A stretch of 64,000 bases of DNA, taken from assembly GCA_016712145.1 (NCBI GenBank), contig JADJRO010000001.1, positions 496,001 to 560,000 on the forward strand, read 5' to 3'. The stretch comes from Saprospiraceae bacterium (lineage in GTDB: Bacteria > Bacteroidota > Bacteroidia > Chitinophagales > Saprospiraceae). Positions 10,171 through 22,700 of this stretch are shown piece after piece; position 1 is the stretch's first letter, and every line of letters starts with the position of its first letter. The notes under the pieces are model-generated. The model searched no databases. It worked only from the letters and a program-made list of their open reading frames with translations, and was not told the origin of the DNA. The position numbers were made by a program, and so were the translations under genes.

Positions 10171-10677
10171 TAAGTTTCTCTAAGTAATTTACATTGTTTT
10201 TGTTTTGTCCAAAATCACCAAACAAATTCAAATACCTGGACTTTGATTTAAGCCAATATTCCGTGCTTCCATCCTGAATAGAATTAAATTGAATTTCAAT
10301 TTTTTCTGTTCTCCAAATGTCTTCCTTTAAATCAATCACGATTGTATTTTGATAAGAATAAACAACGCTTTCAAGAAATTTATAATCGTTTTTATTCTAT
10401 TTAATAATCGCACACTATCAAGTCTGCTATTAATATTTTTTTGATACTCTGGAATTAAAGTAAAACTTAAATCTGATGAATCAAATTTTAAACCAGTTGC
10501 CCGATAATTAAAATACTTAAATGCTGTGACAAACAAAGTTAAAAATCCAGCATTAATAAATATCCCATAGAAATTATTTGAATTGGATGATTCTACAAAT
10601 AAGGTATTAATGCCATAAAAAATAAGCACCACTAGCATTGAAATAAGAAATTGTCTTAAAATATATATTAAGATCAT
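10160..10677 (-). pseudogene. Small two-helix membrane protein, gene frameshifted
   Basis: The simple ORF from ATG 10677 stops at 10336 after 113 residues. Inserting one base in the T run at 10389-10393 joins it to a clearly coding second frame that reads NDYKFLESVVYSYQNTIVID and ends at TAG 10160-10162. The corrected length is 172 residues. The first half has two hydrophobic segments (about residues 3-24 and 37-53). The second half is a soluble mixed-charge domain rich in Asn, Lys and aromatic residues. I do not recognise the family. The second half has good codon structure and no stop over about 230 bases, so the disruption is either recent or a base-calling error. It lies between the ndh gene (convergent) and the giant gene (same strand, upstream). 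Confidence 0.65.
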
Positions 10678-10714
10678 TTCAAAAAGTAATTATATAAAAT
10701 CAAATTATAAATCA

Positions 10715-10757
10715 GAACTCAAATCTTAAGTCCATACAGAACTTAAGATTTGAGTTC
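10715..10757 (-). terminator. Perfect 17-bp hairpin just after the giant gene
   Basis: Bases 10715-10731 and 10741-10757 form a perfect 17-bp inverted repeat with a 9-base loop, starting 5 bases after the stop codon of the giant gene. The sequence after the stem on the minus strand is AT-rich but lacks a clean U run. It may act as a terminator of moderate strength or as a 3'-end stabiliser of the 28.6-kb message. Confidence 0.6.
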
Positions 10758-10762
10758 ATTGA

Positions 10763-13700
10763 TTACTTCATTATCAACAAAGTCTGAACTGACTTTCCTG
10801 TATTATTTTTCAATACAATACGATAGACACCGGCAGCACCATTTTTAAATTCATTGGAATTCATAGTTAAGCGTTCAGTGATTTCAGTTATACGCTGCAT
10901 CCAGACTTTTTCTCCCATTAAATTATAAATTTCAAGCGTGCCATCTTCTACTATTGCATCAAAAACTAATTCAAATACTCCGTAATTTGGATTTGGTACG
11001 ATGCGGAATGGCAGACCATTTTCAGGATCGTTGGCATTCCGTTCTGGATCATCCGGATCTCCAATCAGTCCTTTATAAATATCGGTATATCCTTGTAAAC
11101 CTTCCGGACAGGTCTTACATGGCCCCAAATACTCATTAGGTCCCGGATTATTAATCCAGGTTAAATAGTTTACACAGGTCGTGGTACATTTTCCATTTGT
11201 ACCAATTTTAGCTATGTATACACGATTTGGATTGGTACCACATTTCCAGGTACTCTTGACTTTAGGAAAGATCGGTGGGAATTTACAGTCAGGCTTTCCA
11301 TCCCCGTCGTTATCCACTTTATCGTCACCACCAGGACAGACATCGCATACATCCCAAACCCCATCGCAGTCGGCATCCTGAGTATTCGATATCGTTACAG
11401 TCGCAGTGCAGGTACTTGTATTTCCTGTGACATCTCTTACTTCAACCGTTACTGTGGTTACTTTACTACTTGAACATGTGAAAGTATTTGGAGTTACAGT
11501 TTTCTTAGTTATACCACAATTATCCTTTGCAAAAGAAATAACACTGTCAGCTGTAATTGTTTTGGTACCACTTGAAGGCAAGACGATACTTATATTCTTA
11601 CAAGTCAATTTAGGAGCCAGACCATCTCTGATTTTTAAATCAGCCTCACAGGTATCAGATAATCCGGTAGAGTCAGTTACAGTGAGAATTACTTTTCTGG
11701 ATGGAATATCATCGCAACCATACACGTAGCGATTTAATTTCATCGATTTAATTCCGCAGTTATCTGTAGAGCCTGCATTGATATTGTTAACTGTAATTGT
11801 ATAATTTCCAGTTGAATCCAATAGAATAGAATCTCCTTTGCAACGCGCAACCGGCGGTTCAATTTCAAAGATCGTTATGGAAAAAGAACAAGTTGATGTA
11901 TTGCCACAATTATCTGTAGCGGTCCAAATGATCGTATGAACGCCTACTGGAAGTTGAACTCCAGACAATGTGCTGTTGTTGTTCCAATTATTGCTCACAG
12001 TCGATGGATCAAAACAGTCGTCTGTTGCAGTAGCATCCAATTCGTTGTTGATAACTGTATAATGACATTTAGTCGTATCCGCTTTTCTAGACAATGAACT
12101 ACCAGAAGGACAGATAACCACAGGGCCTAAAGTATCTTCAATCGTAATCACTTGTTTGGTATTTCCAACGGTCGAATTTCCACATTCATCAGTTACTATC
12201 CAGGTTCTATAAACTTTTGAAACACAATCGGCAATTGCTGCAGAATCTCTATAAGTAGCGGTTGGATTTTGATCACAGGCATCGCTGATATTGGTAGGAT
12301 AACCTGTAATATCCGGTACATCATCAAAATCACAAAGTTTAGCATCGCGATATCCCTGGATTTGGAAATTGTCAATATGAAGATCTTTTGGATCTGTATT
12401 TGAACCACCTGAATAACGAATCCTTATATAGAATTGAGTTGGATACGAAATTCCAGGTACGGTAGCGGTGCATTCAACCCAGGAACCTGTAGTCAACGCG
12501 GTGTTGCTAAACGTAGTCCAATTTGCTGCATCGGTACTCACTTCCATAATTAAATTGGTTGCGCTGCCGGTGCCTTTACGGAATGCCTGAACATATACTT
12601 TAAAATTAGTAAAGGCTGCAAGATTTCGTCCTGAAATATTAAACTGCCAATTACCCCCAGAAGAGAAGGAATTTGCAACAGTTAATGCTTTTCCAGCAAC
12701 TGGATTATTTGCAAAAGCCAAGCCAGCAGATGGAGTACCATTTGTACGCATAAACGGATTGACCGAGTTTGTCATAACCGAAGTAATTCCACTATATAAT
12801 TTTGGAGCTAATGAAACATACGAATTTCCAAAATTGAAATCGTAATTAACTAATGTTTGTGTTCCTGCATTTGTTCGTTTTGTATAGATGATAATATCAT
12901 TAGGCATTGTAAATGTAGGAGCCTTATTATCAATTAAGGTAATAGTTTGCACGCAGTCATCAGTACCTCCGCAGCGATCTGTAATCGTCCAGGTTCTGTT
13001 GATAATATAATTACCTGAACAAATACCTGGAACTACTTGATCTTGATATGTGATGGTTCCATTATCGCCACAACCATCCAAGCCAGTTGGATTTCCAGTT
13101 CTGGAAGGCAATGTTGATTCATCACAATTGATTGTAATATTATTTGGACAAGTAATCTGTGGCGTTGCTAATGGAATTACCGCAAATGTGGCAGAACATG
13201 TTTTAGGTGATTCACAACTACTGGTCACTGTGAATTGAACTGTTTTACTTCCTCCACAAACATTCGGTGCGCCGTTGTTATTATTTGCAATGGTCACATT
13301 ACATCCTCCAGTAGTTTTAATGCTGTTAAGCCAATTCACAAAAGCAGTATCTACATCAAATTGTGTTCTACAACCATTTAAGTTTACATCAATTGGACAA
13401 GTTACCGACAAAGGGGATGGTGCTGTGACAGTAAATGTTGCGCTGCAAGTCACAGGATTTTCACATGAGCTGGTAGCAGTAAATATAACAGTTTTTGAAC
13501 CACCACATGCTGCAGGTGCACCATTATTATTATTTGAAACGTTGGTATTGCAGCCACCAGAAACACTTAATGTTGCCAACCAGTCTGAAAATTTCTGATT
13601 GATGCTAGCTTGTGTTTGACAAGCTGCTTCTGTTACGTTGACAGGACAACTCATGGAAACTGCTGGGGCAGTTGTAACTGTGAATACGGAAGTGCATGTT

Positions 13701-16700
13701 ACAGTAGATTGGCAATCAGAGGTGACGGTAAATGTTACTGTTACTGAACCACCGCAAGCACTTGGAGCCCCATTGTTGTTATTAGAAAGTACACTATTGC
13801 AACCACCCGTAACAGATGCCGTTGCCAACCAGGCAGCAAACTTTTGATTTATTTGTGCCGTTGTTTGACAAGCTGCTTCAGTTTGATTGTCAGGACAAGT
13901 TAAAATAACCTGAGGTGCATTGGTTACTGTAAATATTGCAGAACATGTTTTAGCAGATTCGCAATCTGACGTTACTGTAAATGTTACAGTTGTAGATCCT
14001 CCGCATGCTTGTGGAGCACCAACATTATTGTTTGTCAATACAGGATTGCATCCTCCTGAAGTTGAAACCGTTGCCAACCAATTATTAAATTTAGTATTGA
14101 TTTGCGATTGTGTTTGACAAGCATTTTCAGTCACGTTATTTGGACATGTTAATACAACAGCAGGCGCAGTTGTTACCGTAAATGTGGCTGTACATGATTT
14201 AGGAGCTTCACAAGTAGAAGTAACTGTAAAGGTCACAGTAGTACTGCCTCCACAAGCTTGGGGTGCGCCCACATTATTGTTTGAAATACTTGCATTGCAT
14301 CCACCACTGAAAGTAACCGTATTCAACCAGGTATTAAATTTGGTATTGATACTTGTCTGCGTTTGACAGGAAGCTTCTGTAACATTGTTCGGACAGGTTA
14401 ATACCACCGGTGAATTTGAAACTACAAAGGAAGCCGTACATGATTTTGGAGCTTCACAATCAGACGTCACCGTAAATGTTACAGTAGTTGAACCACCACA
14501 TGCATTAGGTGCTCCGGTATTGTTATTAGAAAGTGATCTGTTGCAACCACCCGAACTGGTAGCTGTCGCCAACCAAGTTGCAAATTTAGCATCAATTGTA
14601 GCTTGAGATTGACAGGCAATTTCTGTAACATTACTTGCACAATTTAATACAACTGCTGGTGCTGCAGTAACTGCAAATGTTGCTGTACACGTTTTTGGTG
14701 CTTCGCAGCTGCTGGTCACTGTAAATGTTACAGTGGTTGAACCACCACAAGCATTAGGTGCACCTGTATTGTTATTTGAAATGCTGGCATTACATCCACC
14801 ACTGAAACTTACTGTTGCCAACCAAGTATTAAATTGAGAATTGATCTGTGCTTGTGTTTGACAAGCTGCTTCAGTCACATTGTTTGGACACGTCAATACC
14901 ACTGCAGGAGCAGCAGTTACAGTAAAGCTAGCCGTACAAGATTTTGGAGCTTCACAATCAGATGTCACCGTAAAAGTTACCGTTTTACTTCCACCACAAG
15001 CTGGAGGTGCTCCATTATTATTATTAGAGATACTTGCATTGCATCCACCACTAAATGAAACGGAGTTTAACCAATTTGTAAACTTACCGTCTATCTGTGC
15101 TTGTGTTTGACAAGCTGCTTCGGTTATATTATTTGGACAAGTTAAAACAACCGCTGGAGCTGCTGTCACTGTAAAGCTTGCAGTACAAGATTTTGGAGCT
15201 TCGCAATCTGATGTAACTGTAAAGGTCACCGTTGTAGATCCACCACATGCATTCGGTGCACCTGTATTGTTATTTGTAAATACAGGATTACATCCACCAC
15301 TTGTAGAAACGGTTGCCAGCCATGCGTTGAACTTTGAATTAATAGTAGCCTGTGTTTGACAATTTGTTTCGGTAACATTTGCTGGACAAGTCAAAATCAC
15401 AGTTGGAGCAGCCGATACGGTAAATGTAGCAGCGCATGTTCTTGGGGACTCACAATCTGAAGTTACTGTAAACGTCACGGTTGTTGAACCACCGCAATGA
15501 TTTGGAGCACCTGTATTGTTATTTGTAAATACAGGGTTGCAACCACCTGATGTGGAAACTGTAGCCAACCAATTATTGAATTTGGTATTGATTTGTGCTT
15601 GAGTCTGACAAGCAGTTTCTGTTACATTGGTAGGACAAGTTAAAACAACTGATGGAGCAGCAGTTACGGTAAAGCTTGCAACACAAGTTTTAGTTGTTTC
15701 ACAATCAGAAGTTACGGAAAACGTAACGGAAGTCGTACCACCGCATGCAAGAGGAGCGCCCGTATTATTATTAGTTAAAACAGGATTGCAACCACCTGAA
15801 GTGGTTACAGTTGCTAACCAATTATTGAATTTCGTATTTATTTGTGATTGAGTTTGGCAAGCAGCTTCTGTCACGTTATTTGGACAATTCAATACAACTG
15901 CAGTTGCATTGGATACGGTAAATGTCGCTGAACATGTTTTAGGAGCTTCGCAGGATGAAGTAACCGTAAAGATGACTGTAGCAATTCCTCCACATTTATT
16001 CGGAGCACCGGTATTGTTGTTAGTTAAAACGGAATTACAACCTCCAGAACTTGTAACAGTTGCCAACCATGCATTAAACTTCGAATCAATTTGACTTTGT
16101 GTTTGACAAGCATTTTCAGTTACATTATTCGGACAGGTTAATACCACCGGTGAACTCTGAACAGTAAATGATGCAGTGCATGTTTTAGGAGCTTCACAAT
16201 CCGAAGTCACCGTAAATGTTACAGTAGTTGAACCACCACATGCATTTGGAGCTCCTGTATTGGTATTTGTTAAAACACCATTACATCCTCCTGAAAACGA
16301 AGCCGTATTTAACCAATTGGCAAATTTAGAATCAATTTGGGCTTGAGTTTGACAAGCTATTTCTGTTACATTATTTGCACAAGTTAAGACAACTGATGAA
16401 GCGGAAGTGACAGTAAATGTTGCAGTACAAGATTTAGGAGCTTCACAATCTGAAGTTACTGTAAATGTGACTGTTTTAGAGCCACCACAAGCAAGAGGAG
16501 CACCTGTATTGTTGTTAGCAATACTGGCATTACAACCACCACTGAAACTAACAGTTGCTAACCAATTTGTGAATTTTGTATCTATTTGACTTTGTGTTTG
16601 GCAAGCAGCTTCAGTTACATTATTTGGACAAGTTAATACAACTACTGGTGCTGTTGTAACTGCAAACGTTGCAGTACAAGTCTTTGGAGCTTCACAATCT

Positions 16701-19700
16701 GATGTAACGGTAAATGTCACAGTCTTCGATCCTCCACAAGCCAAAGGTGCACCGGTATTATTATTCGCAATACTTGCATTACAACCACCACTAAATGATA
16801 CGGTAGCAAGCCAGCTTGTAAATTTAGAATCTATTTGAGACTGAGTTTGACAAGCTGCTTCAGTCACATTATTTGGACATGTCAAGACTACTGCTGGTGC
16901 TGAAGTTACAGCAAAAGAAGCAGTACATGTTTTTGGTGCTTCACAATCTGAAGTAACAGTAAATGTAACTGTTGTAGAACCACCACATGCGTTTGGTGCC
17001 CCTGTATTGTTATTAGTAAATACAGGATTACAGCCACCACTCGTTGACACGGTAGCCAACCAAGCATTGAATTTGGAATTAATTTGTGATTGGGTTTGAC
17101 ATGGACCCTCTGTTACGTTACTTGGACAAGTTAATACTACAGGAGACGCCGCTGTTACTGTAAATGAAGCGCTGCATGTTTTTGGTGCTTCACAATCGGA
17201 TGTTACGGTAAACGTTACCGTTGTTGATCCACCACAGGCTTGGGGAGCTCCTGTATTATTATTTGTTAATACAGAATTACAACCTCCGCTTGGTGAAACC
17301 GTAGCTAACCATGCATTACATTTTGAATTGATTTGAGCGGGTGTCTGACATTCATTTTCAGTAACATTGGTTGGGCATGTTAATGTAACGGATGTAGCAT
17401 TACTCACAGTAAACGTGGCTACACAGGTTCTTGGCGATTCACAATCAGAGGTAACGGTAAATGTAACTGAAGTTGATCCACCACAATGATCTGGAGCTGT
17501 TCCGCCACTGTTTGTCAATACACCGTTACAACCACCGCTAAAAGTTGCAGTTGCTAACCAATTATTAAATTTCGTATTAATGGCACTCTGTGTTTGGCAA
17601 GCTGCTTCTGTAACATTGGTAGGACAATTTATAACCACTGCAGTTGCATTTGAAACGGTAAATGTAGCAACACAGGTTTTTGGTGATTCACAATCTGACG
17701 TAACTGTAAATGTGACGGATGCAGAACCTCCGCAATGATTTGGTGCTCCATTGTTATTATTTGTCAACACAGAATTACAACCACCAGAAGTACTCACAGT
17801 TCCTAACCATGCTGCAAACTTTGAATCTATCTGACTTTGTGTTTGACATGCATTTTCAGTTACATTATTTGGACAGGTTAAAACAACCGGTGAACTTTGA
17901 ACTGTAAATGATGCAGTGCATGTTTTAGAAGCTTCACAATCCGATGTCACTGTAAAGGTCACCGTTGTAGATCCACCACATGCATTTGGAGCACCGGCAT
18001 TATTATTATTCAAAACGCCATTACATCCACCAGTAAAGTTTGTAGTATTTAACCAAGCTGTAAACTTCGAATCAATTTGAGCTTGCGTTTGACATGCATT
18101 TTCAGTTACATTGTTAGCACAGGTTAACACAACTGCAGTCGCAGCAGAAACTGTAAACGTTGCTGTACAGGATTTGGGTGCTTCACAATCTGAAGTAACA
18201 GTAAACACCACATTTGCAACACCACCACATGCAGGCGGTGCCCCTACATTATTATTAGATATTGTTGCATTGCAACCACCACTGAAACTCACGGTAGCCA
18301 ACCAATTCGTAAAACTTGTATTGATTTGACTTTGAGTTTGACAAGCCGGTTCGGTAACATTATTTGGACACGTTAATATAACCCCAGGTGCTGCTGTTAC
18401 AGTAAACGTTGCAGTACAAGTCTTTGGCGCTTCACAATCAGAAGTTACTGTAAATGTTACAGTTTTCGATCCACCACATGCCAATGGAGCTCCAGTATTA
18501 TTATTTGCAATGCTTGCATTACAACCACCGCTAAATGAAACGGTAGCAAGCCAGTTTGTAAATTTAGTATCTATTTGTCCTTGTGTTTGACATGGACCTT
18601 CCGTTACATTATTAGGACAAGTCAATACTACTGCCGGCGCTGCAGTCACAGCAAATGAAGCAGTACATGTTTTAGGAGCTTCACAATCTGATGTTACGGT
18701 AAATGTAACAGTCGCTGAACCTCCACAAGCATTTGGTGCTCCTGTATTATTATTGGTAAAAACAGGATTGCAGCCTCCGCTTGTTGACACAGTAGCCAAC
18801 CATGCATTGAATTTGGAATTAATTTGTGATTGGGTCTGACATGGACCCTCCGTAACATTGTTTGGACAAGTCAACACTACAGTAGGAGCCGCAGTAACTG
18901 TAAAGCTTGCTGCACACGTCTTTGGTGCTTCGCAATCGGAGGTCACTGTAAATGTAACTGTAGTTGAACCACCACATGCATTCGGTGCGCCTGTATTATT
19001 ATTGGTAAACATTGGATTGCAACCACCGCTTGTCGAAACAGTAGCTAGCCATGCATTGAATTTAGAATTAATTTGACTTTGTGTTTGACATGCATTTTCT
19101 GTTGCATTTGTTGGGCAAGTAAGCACAACGGCTGTTGCATTGCTTACTGTAAATGTAGCTACACAAGTTTTAGGTGCTTCGCAATCTGATGTAACCGTAA
19201 ATGTCACTGATGTTGAACCTCCACAATGATCAGGTGCTGAACCTCCACTGTTTGTCAATACACCATTACAACCACCACTAAAAGTTGCAGTTGCTAACCA
19301 ATTAGTAAATTTAGTATTAATAGAAGTCTGTGTTTGGCAAGCGGCTTCAGTAGTATTTGCTGGACAATTTAATACGACCGCAGTTGCATTTGAAACAGTA
19401 AATGTAGCAACACAGGTTTTAGGAGATTCACAATCTGAAGTAACCGTAAAAGTAACAGATGCAGAGCCTCCACAATGATTCGGTGCGCTTCCACCACTAT
19501 TAGTAAGTACGGCATTGCAACCACCTCCAAAACTTGCAGTTGTTAACCAGTTTGAAAATTTAGAATCTATTTGAGCCTGTGTTTGACAAGCTGCTTCAGT
19601 CACATTATTAGGACATGTAATTGAAACGCCCGGTGCTGCTGTAACAGCAAATGTTGCAACACATGTTTTAGGTGCTTCGCAATCTGAGGTAACTGTAAAA

Positions 19701-22700
19701 GTTACTGTTGTTGAACCACCACAATGATCTGGTGCAGAACCGCCACTATTAGTCAAAACCCCATTGCATCCGCCTGTAAACGTTGTTGTTGAAATCCAAT
19801 TATTAAATTTCGTATTGATATCAGCTTGTGTTTGACAAGCAGTTTCCGTTACATTATTTGCACAAGTCAATACAACGGGTGAACTCTGAACTGTAAATGT
19901 TGCTACACATGTTTTAGGAGCTTCACAATCTGATGTAACCGTAAACGTTACACTTGCTGTACCACCACAAGCAGGAGGTGCACCTGTACTATTGTTTGTA
20001 AATACACTGTTGCAACCGCCGGTTGCAGTTGCAGTTGAAATCCATGTATTAAATTTATTATTAATTGTTGTTTGCGATTGGCAAGCTAACTCCGTTGCGT
20101 TCGTTGGGCAAGTTAAAACAACCAAAGGTGCAGCAGTAACGGTAAATGTAGCTACACAAGTTTTATTTGGTTCGCAATCAGATGTAACCGTAAAAGTAAC
20201 TGAAGTAGAACCACCACATGCAAGCGGAGCTCCTGTATTGTTATTATTAATAGTTGAATTACAACCACCGGAAAAACTAACTGTGTTTAACCAATTATTG
20301 AATTTAGTATCGATTTGGCCTTGAGTTTGGCATGGAGCTTCTGTAACATTGTTAGGACAAGTTAATACAACTGGTGGAGCATCGTTTACTACAAAAGATG
20401 CTGTACATGTTTTTGGAACATCACAGTCAGAAGTAACAGTAAAAGTAATTGTAGTGCCACCTCCACAATGATTAGGAGCGCCTGTTCCATTATTTGTTAA
20501 AACAGGATTGCAACCACCACTTGTTGTAACTGAATTAATCCAGTTATTAAATTTGGTATTAATATCTGCTTGTGTTTGACAAGCAACTTCCGTCACATTA
20601 TTTGGACAGGTTAAAACAATTGGTGTTGCTGCAGTTACGGTAAATGTTGCTACACAGGTTTTGGGTGCTTCGCAGTCTGATGTAACGGTAAATGTCACAC
20701 TTGCAGTTCCACCACAATGATCTGGAGCCGCACCGGCATTATTGGTTAAAATTCCATTACAGCCTCCTGTAAAACTTGCAGTACCTAACCACGTATTGAA
20801 CTTAGAATTAATCTGCGCCTGGGTTTGACAAGCTGCCTCTGTAACATTTGCTGGACAATTTAAAACAATAGGAACATCATCTAAAACTGTAAATGTTGCT
20901 ACGCATGTTTTCGGAGTTTCACAATCTGATGTAACCGTAAATGTTACATTTGTAGTTCCACCACAATGATCTGGTGCAGCGCCTCCGCTATTAGTCAAAA
21001 CTCCATTACAACCACCCGTGAAACTTCCAGTTGCTAACCAAGCATTGAATTTATTATTGATCTGAGTTTGTGTTTGGCATGCGACTTCAGTTGCATTCGT
21101 TGGACAAGTCAAAACAACTGCTGGTGCATTCGTAACTGTAAATGTTGCAACGCATGTTTTTGGTGCTTCACAATCAGAAGTTACTGTAAATGTAACTGAA
21201 GAGGTTCCTCCACAATGATCAGGAGCTGTACCACCGCTATTTGTTAACACACCGTTACAGCCGCCACCAAAAGTTGCCGTAGCTAACCATGTTGTAAATT
21301 TATTATCAATTTGAGCCTGCGTTTGACAGGCTGCTTCAGTTACATTATTCGGACAAGTTATCGTTACGCCTGGCGCTGCTGTGACTGCAAAACTTGCAAT
21401 ACAAGTTTTTGGAGCCTCACAATCTGAGGTAACAGTAAAGGTTACATTCGTAGTTCCACCGCAATGATCTGGTGCGGCTCCAGCATTATTTGTTAAAATT
21501 CCATTACAACCACCACTGAAACTAGCAGTAGCTAACCAGTTATTGAATTTGGTATTAATGTCTGTTTGTGTTTGACATGCATTTTCTGTTACATTATTTG
21601 CACAAGTCAATACTACCGGTGAACTCTGTACAGTAAATGTTGCTACACAGGTTTTTGGTGCTTCACAATCTGAAGTAACAGTAAATGTTACACTCGCTGT
21701 TCCTCCGCAGGCTGGGGGAGCACCTGTATTGTTATTTGTACGAATACTGTTGCAGCCACCACTGTGCATAGTTGTGGCTAACCAATTCGTAAACTTGGTA
21801 TTGATTGCTGTTTGTGTTTGACATGCAGCTTCCGTTACATTACTTGGACAAGTCAAAACAACTGCAGGTGCATTGGTAACGGTGAATGTTGCAACGCATG
21901 TTTTTGGTGCTTCACAATCTGAGGTTACGGTAAATGTTACACTGGTTGATCCACCACAAGCTAGCGGTGCTGTACCTCCACTATTGGTCAATACGCCATT
22001 GCATCCACCTGTAAAGTTTGCTGTAGCTACCCAGTTGTTGAATTTGGTATTGATGTCAGTTTGTGATTGACATGCATTCTCAGTTACGTTTGCTGGACAG
22101 TTTAATACCACTGCAGGTGCATTCGTAACGGTGAATGTTGCTACACAGGTTTTCGGTGCTTCACAATCCGATGTTACGGTAAAAGTTACACTTGCAGTTC
22201 CTCCACAATGATTTGGAGCGGCACCGGCATTGTTTGTAAGAACGCCATTGCATCCGCCCGTGAAACTTGCAGTACCTAACCAGGCATTGAATTTATTGTT
22301 GATGTCCGTTTGTGATTGACATGCATTCTCTGTTGCATTTGTAGGACAGGTTAATACCACCACTGGTGCATTCGTTACGGTGAATGTTGCTACACAGGTT
22401 TTCGGTGCTTCGCAATCGGATGTCACGGTAAACGTTACACTTGCAGTTCCACCGCAATGATCTGGAGCGGCGCCGGCATTATTGGTTAAAATTCCATTGC
22501 ATCCGCCGCTGAAACTTGCAGTACCTAACCATGCATTGAATTTATTGTTGATGTCAGTTTGTGATTGACATGCATTTTCTGTTGCATTTGTTGGACAGGT
22601 TAATACAACAACCGGTGCATTGGTTACGGTAAATGTTGCTACACATGTTTTTGGTGCTTCACAATCGGATGTAACCGTAAATGTTACACTTGTAGTTCCA

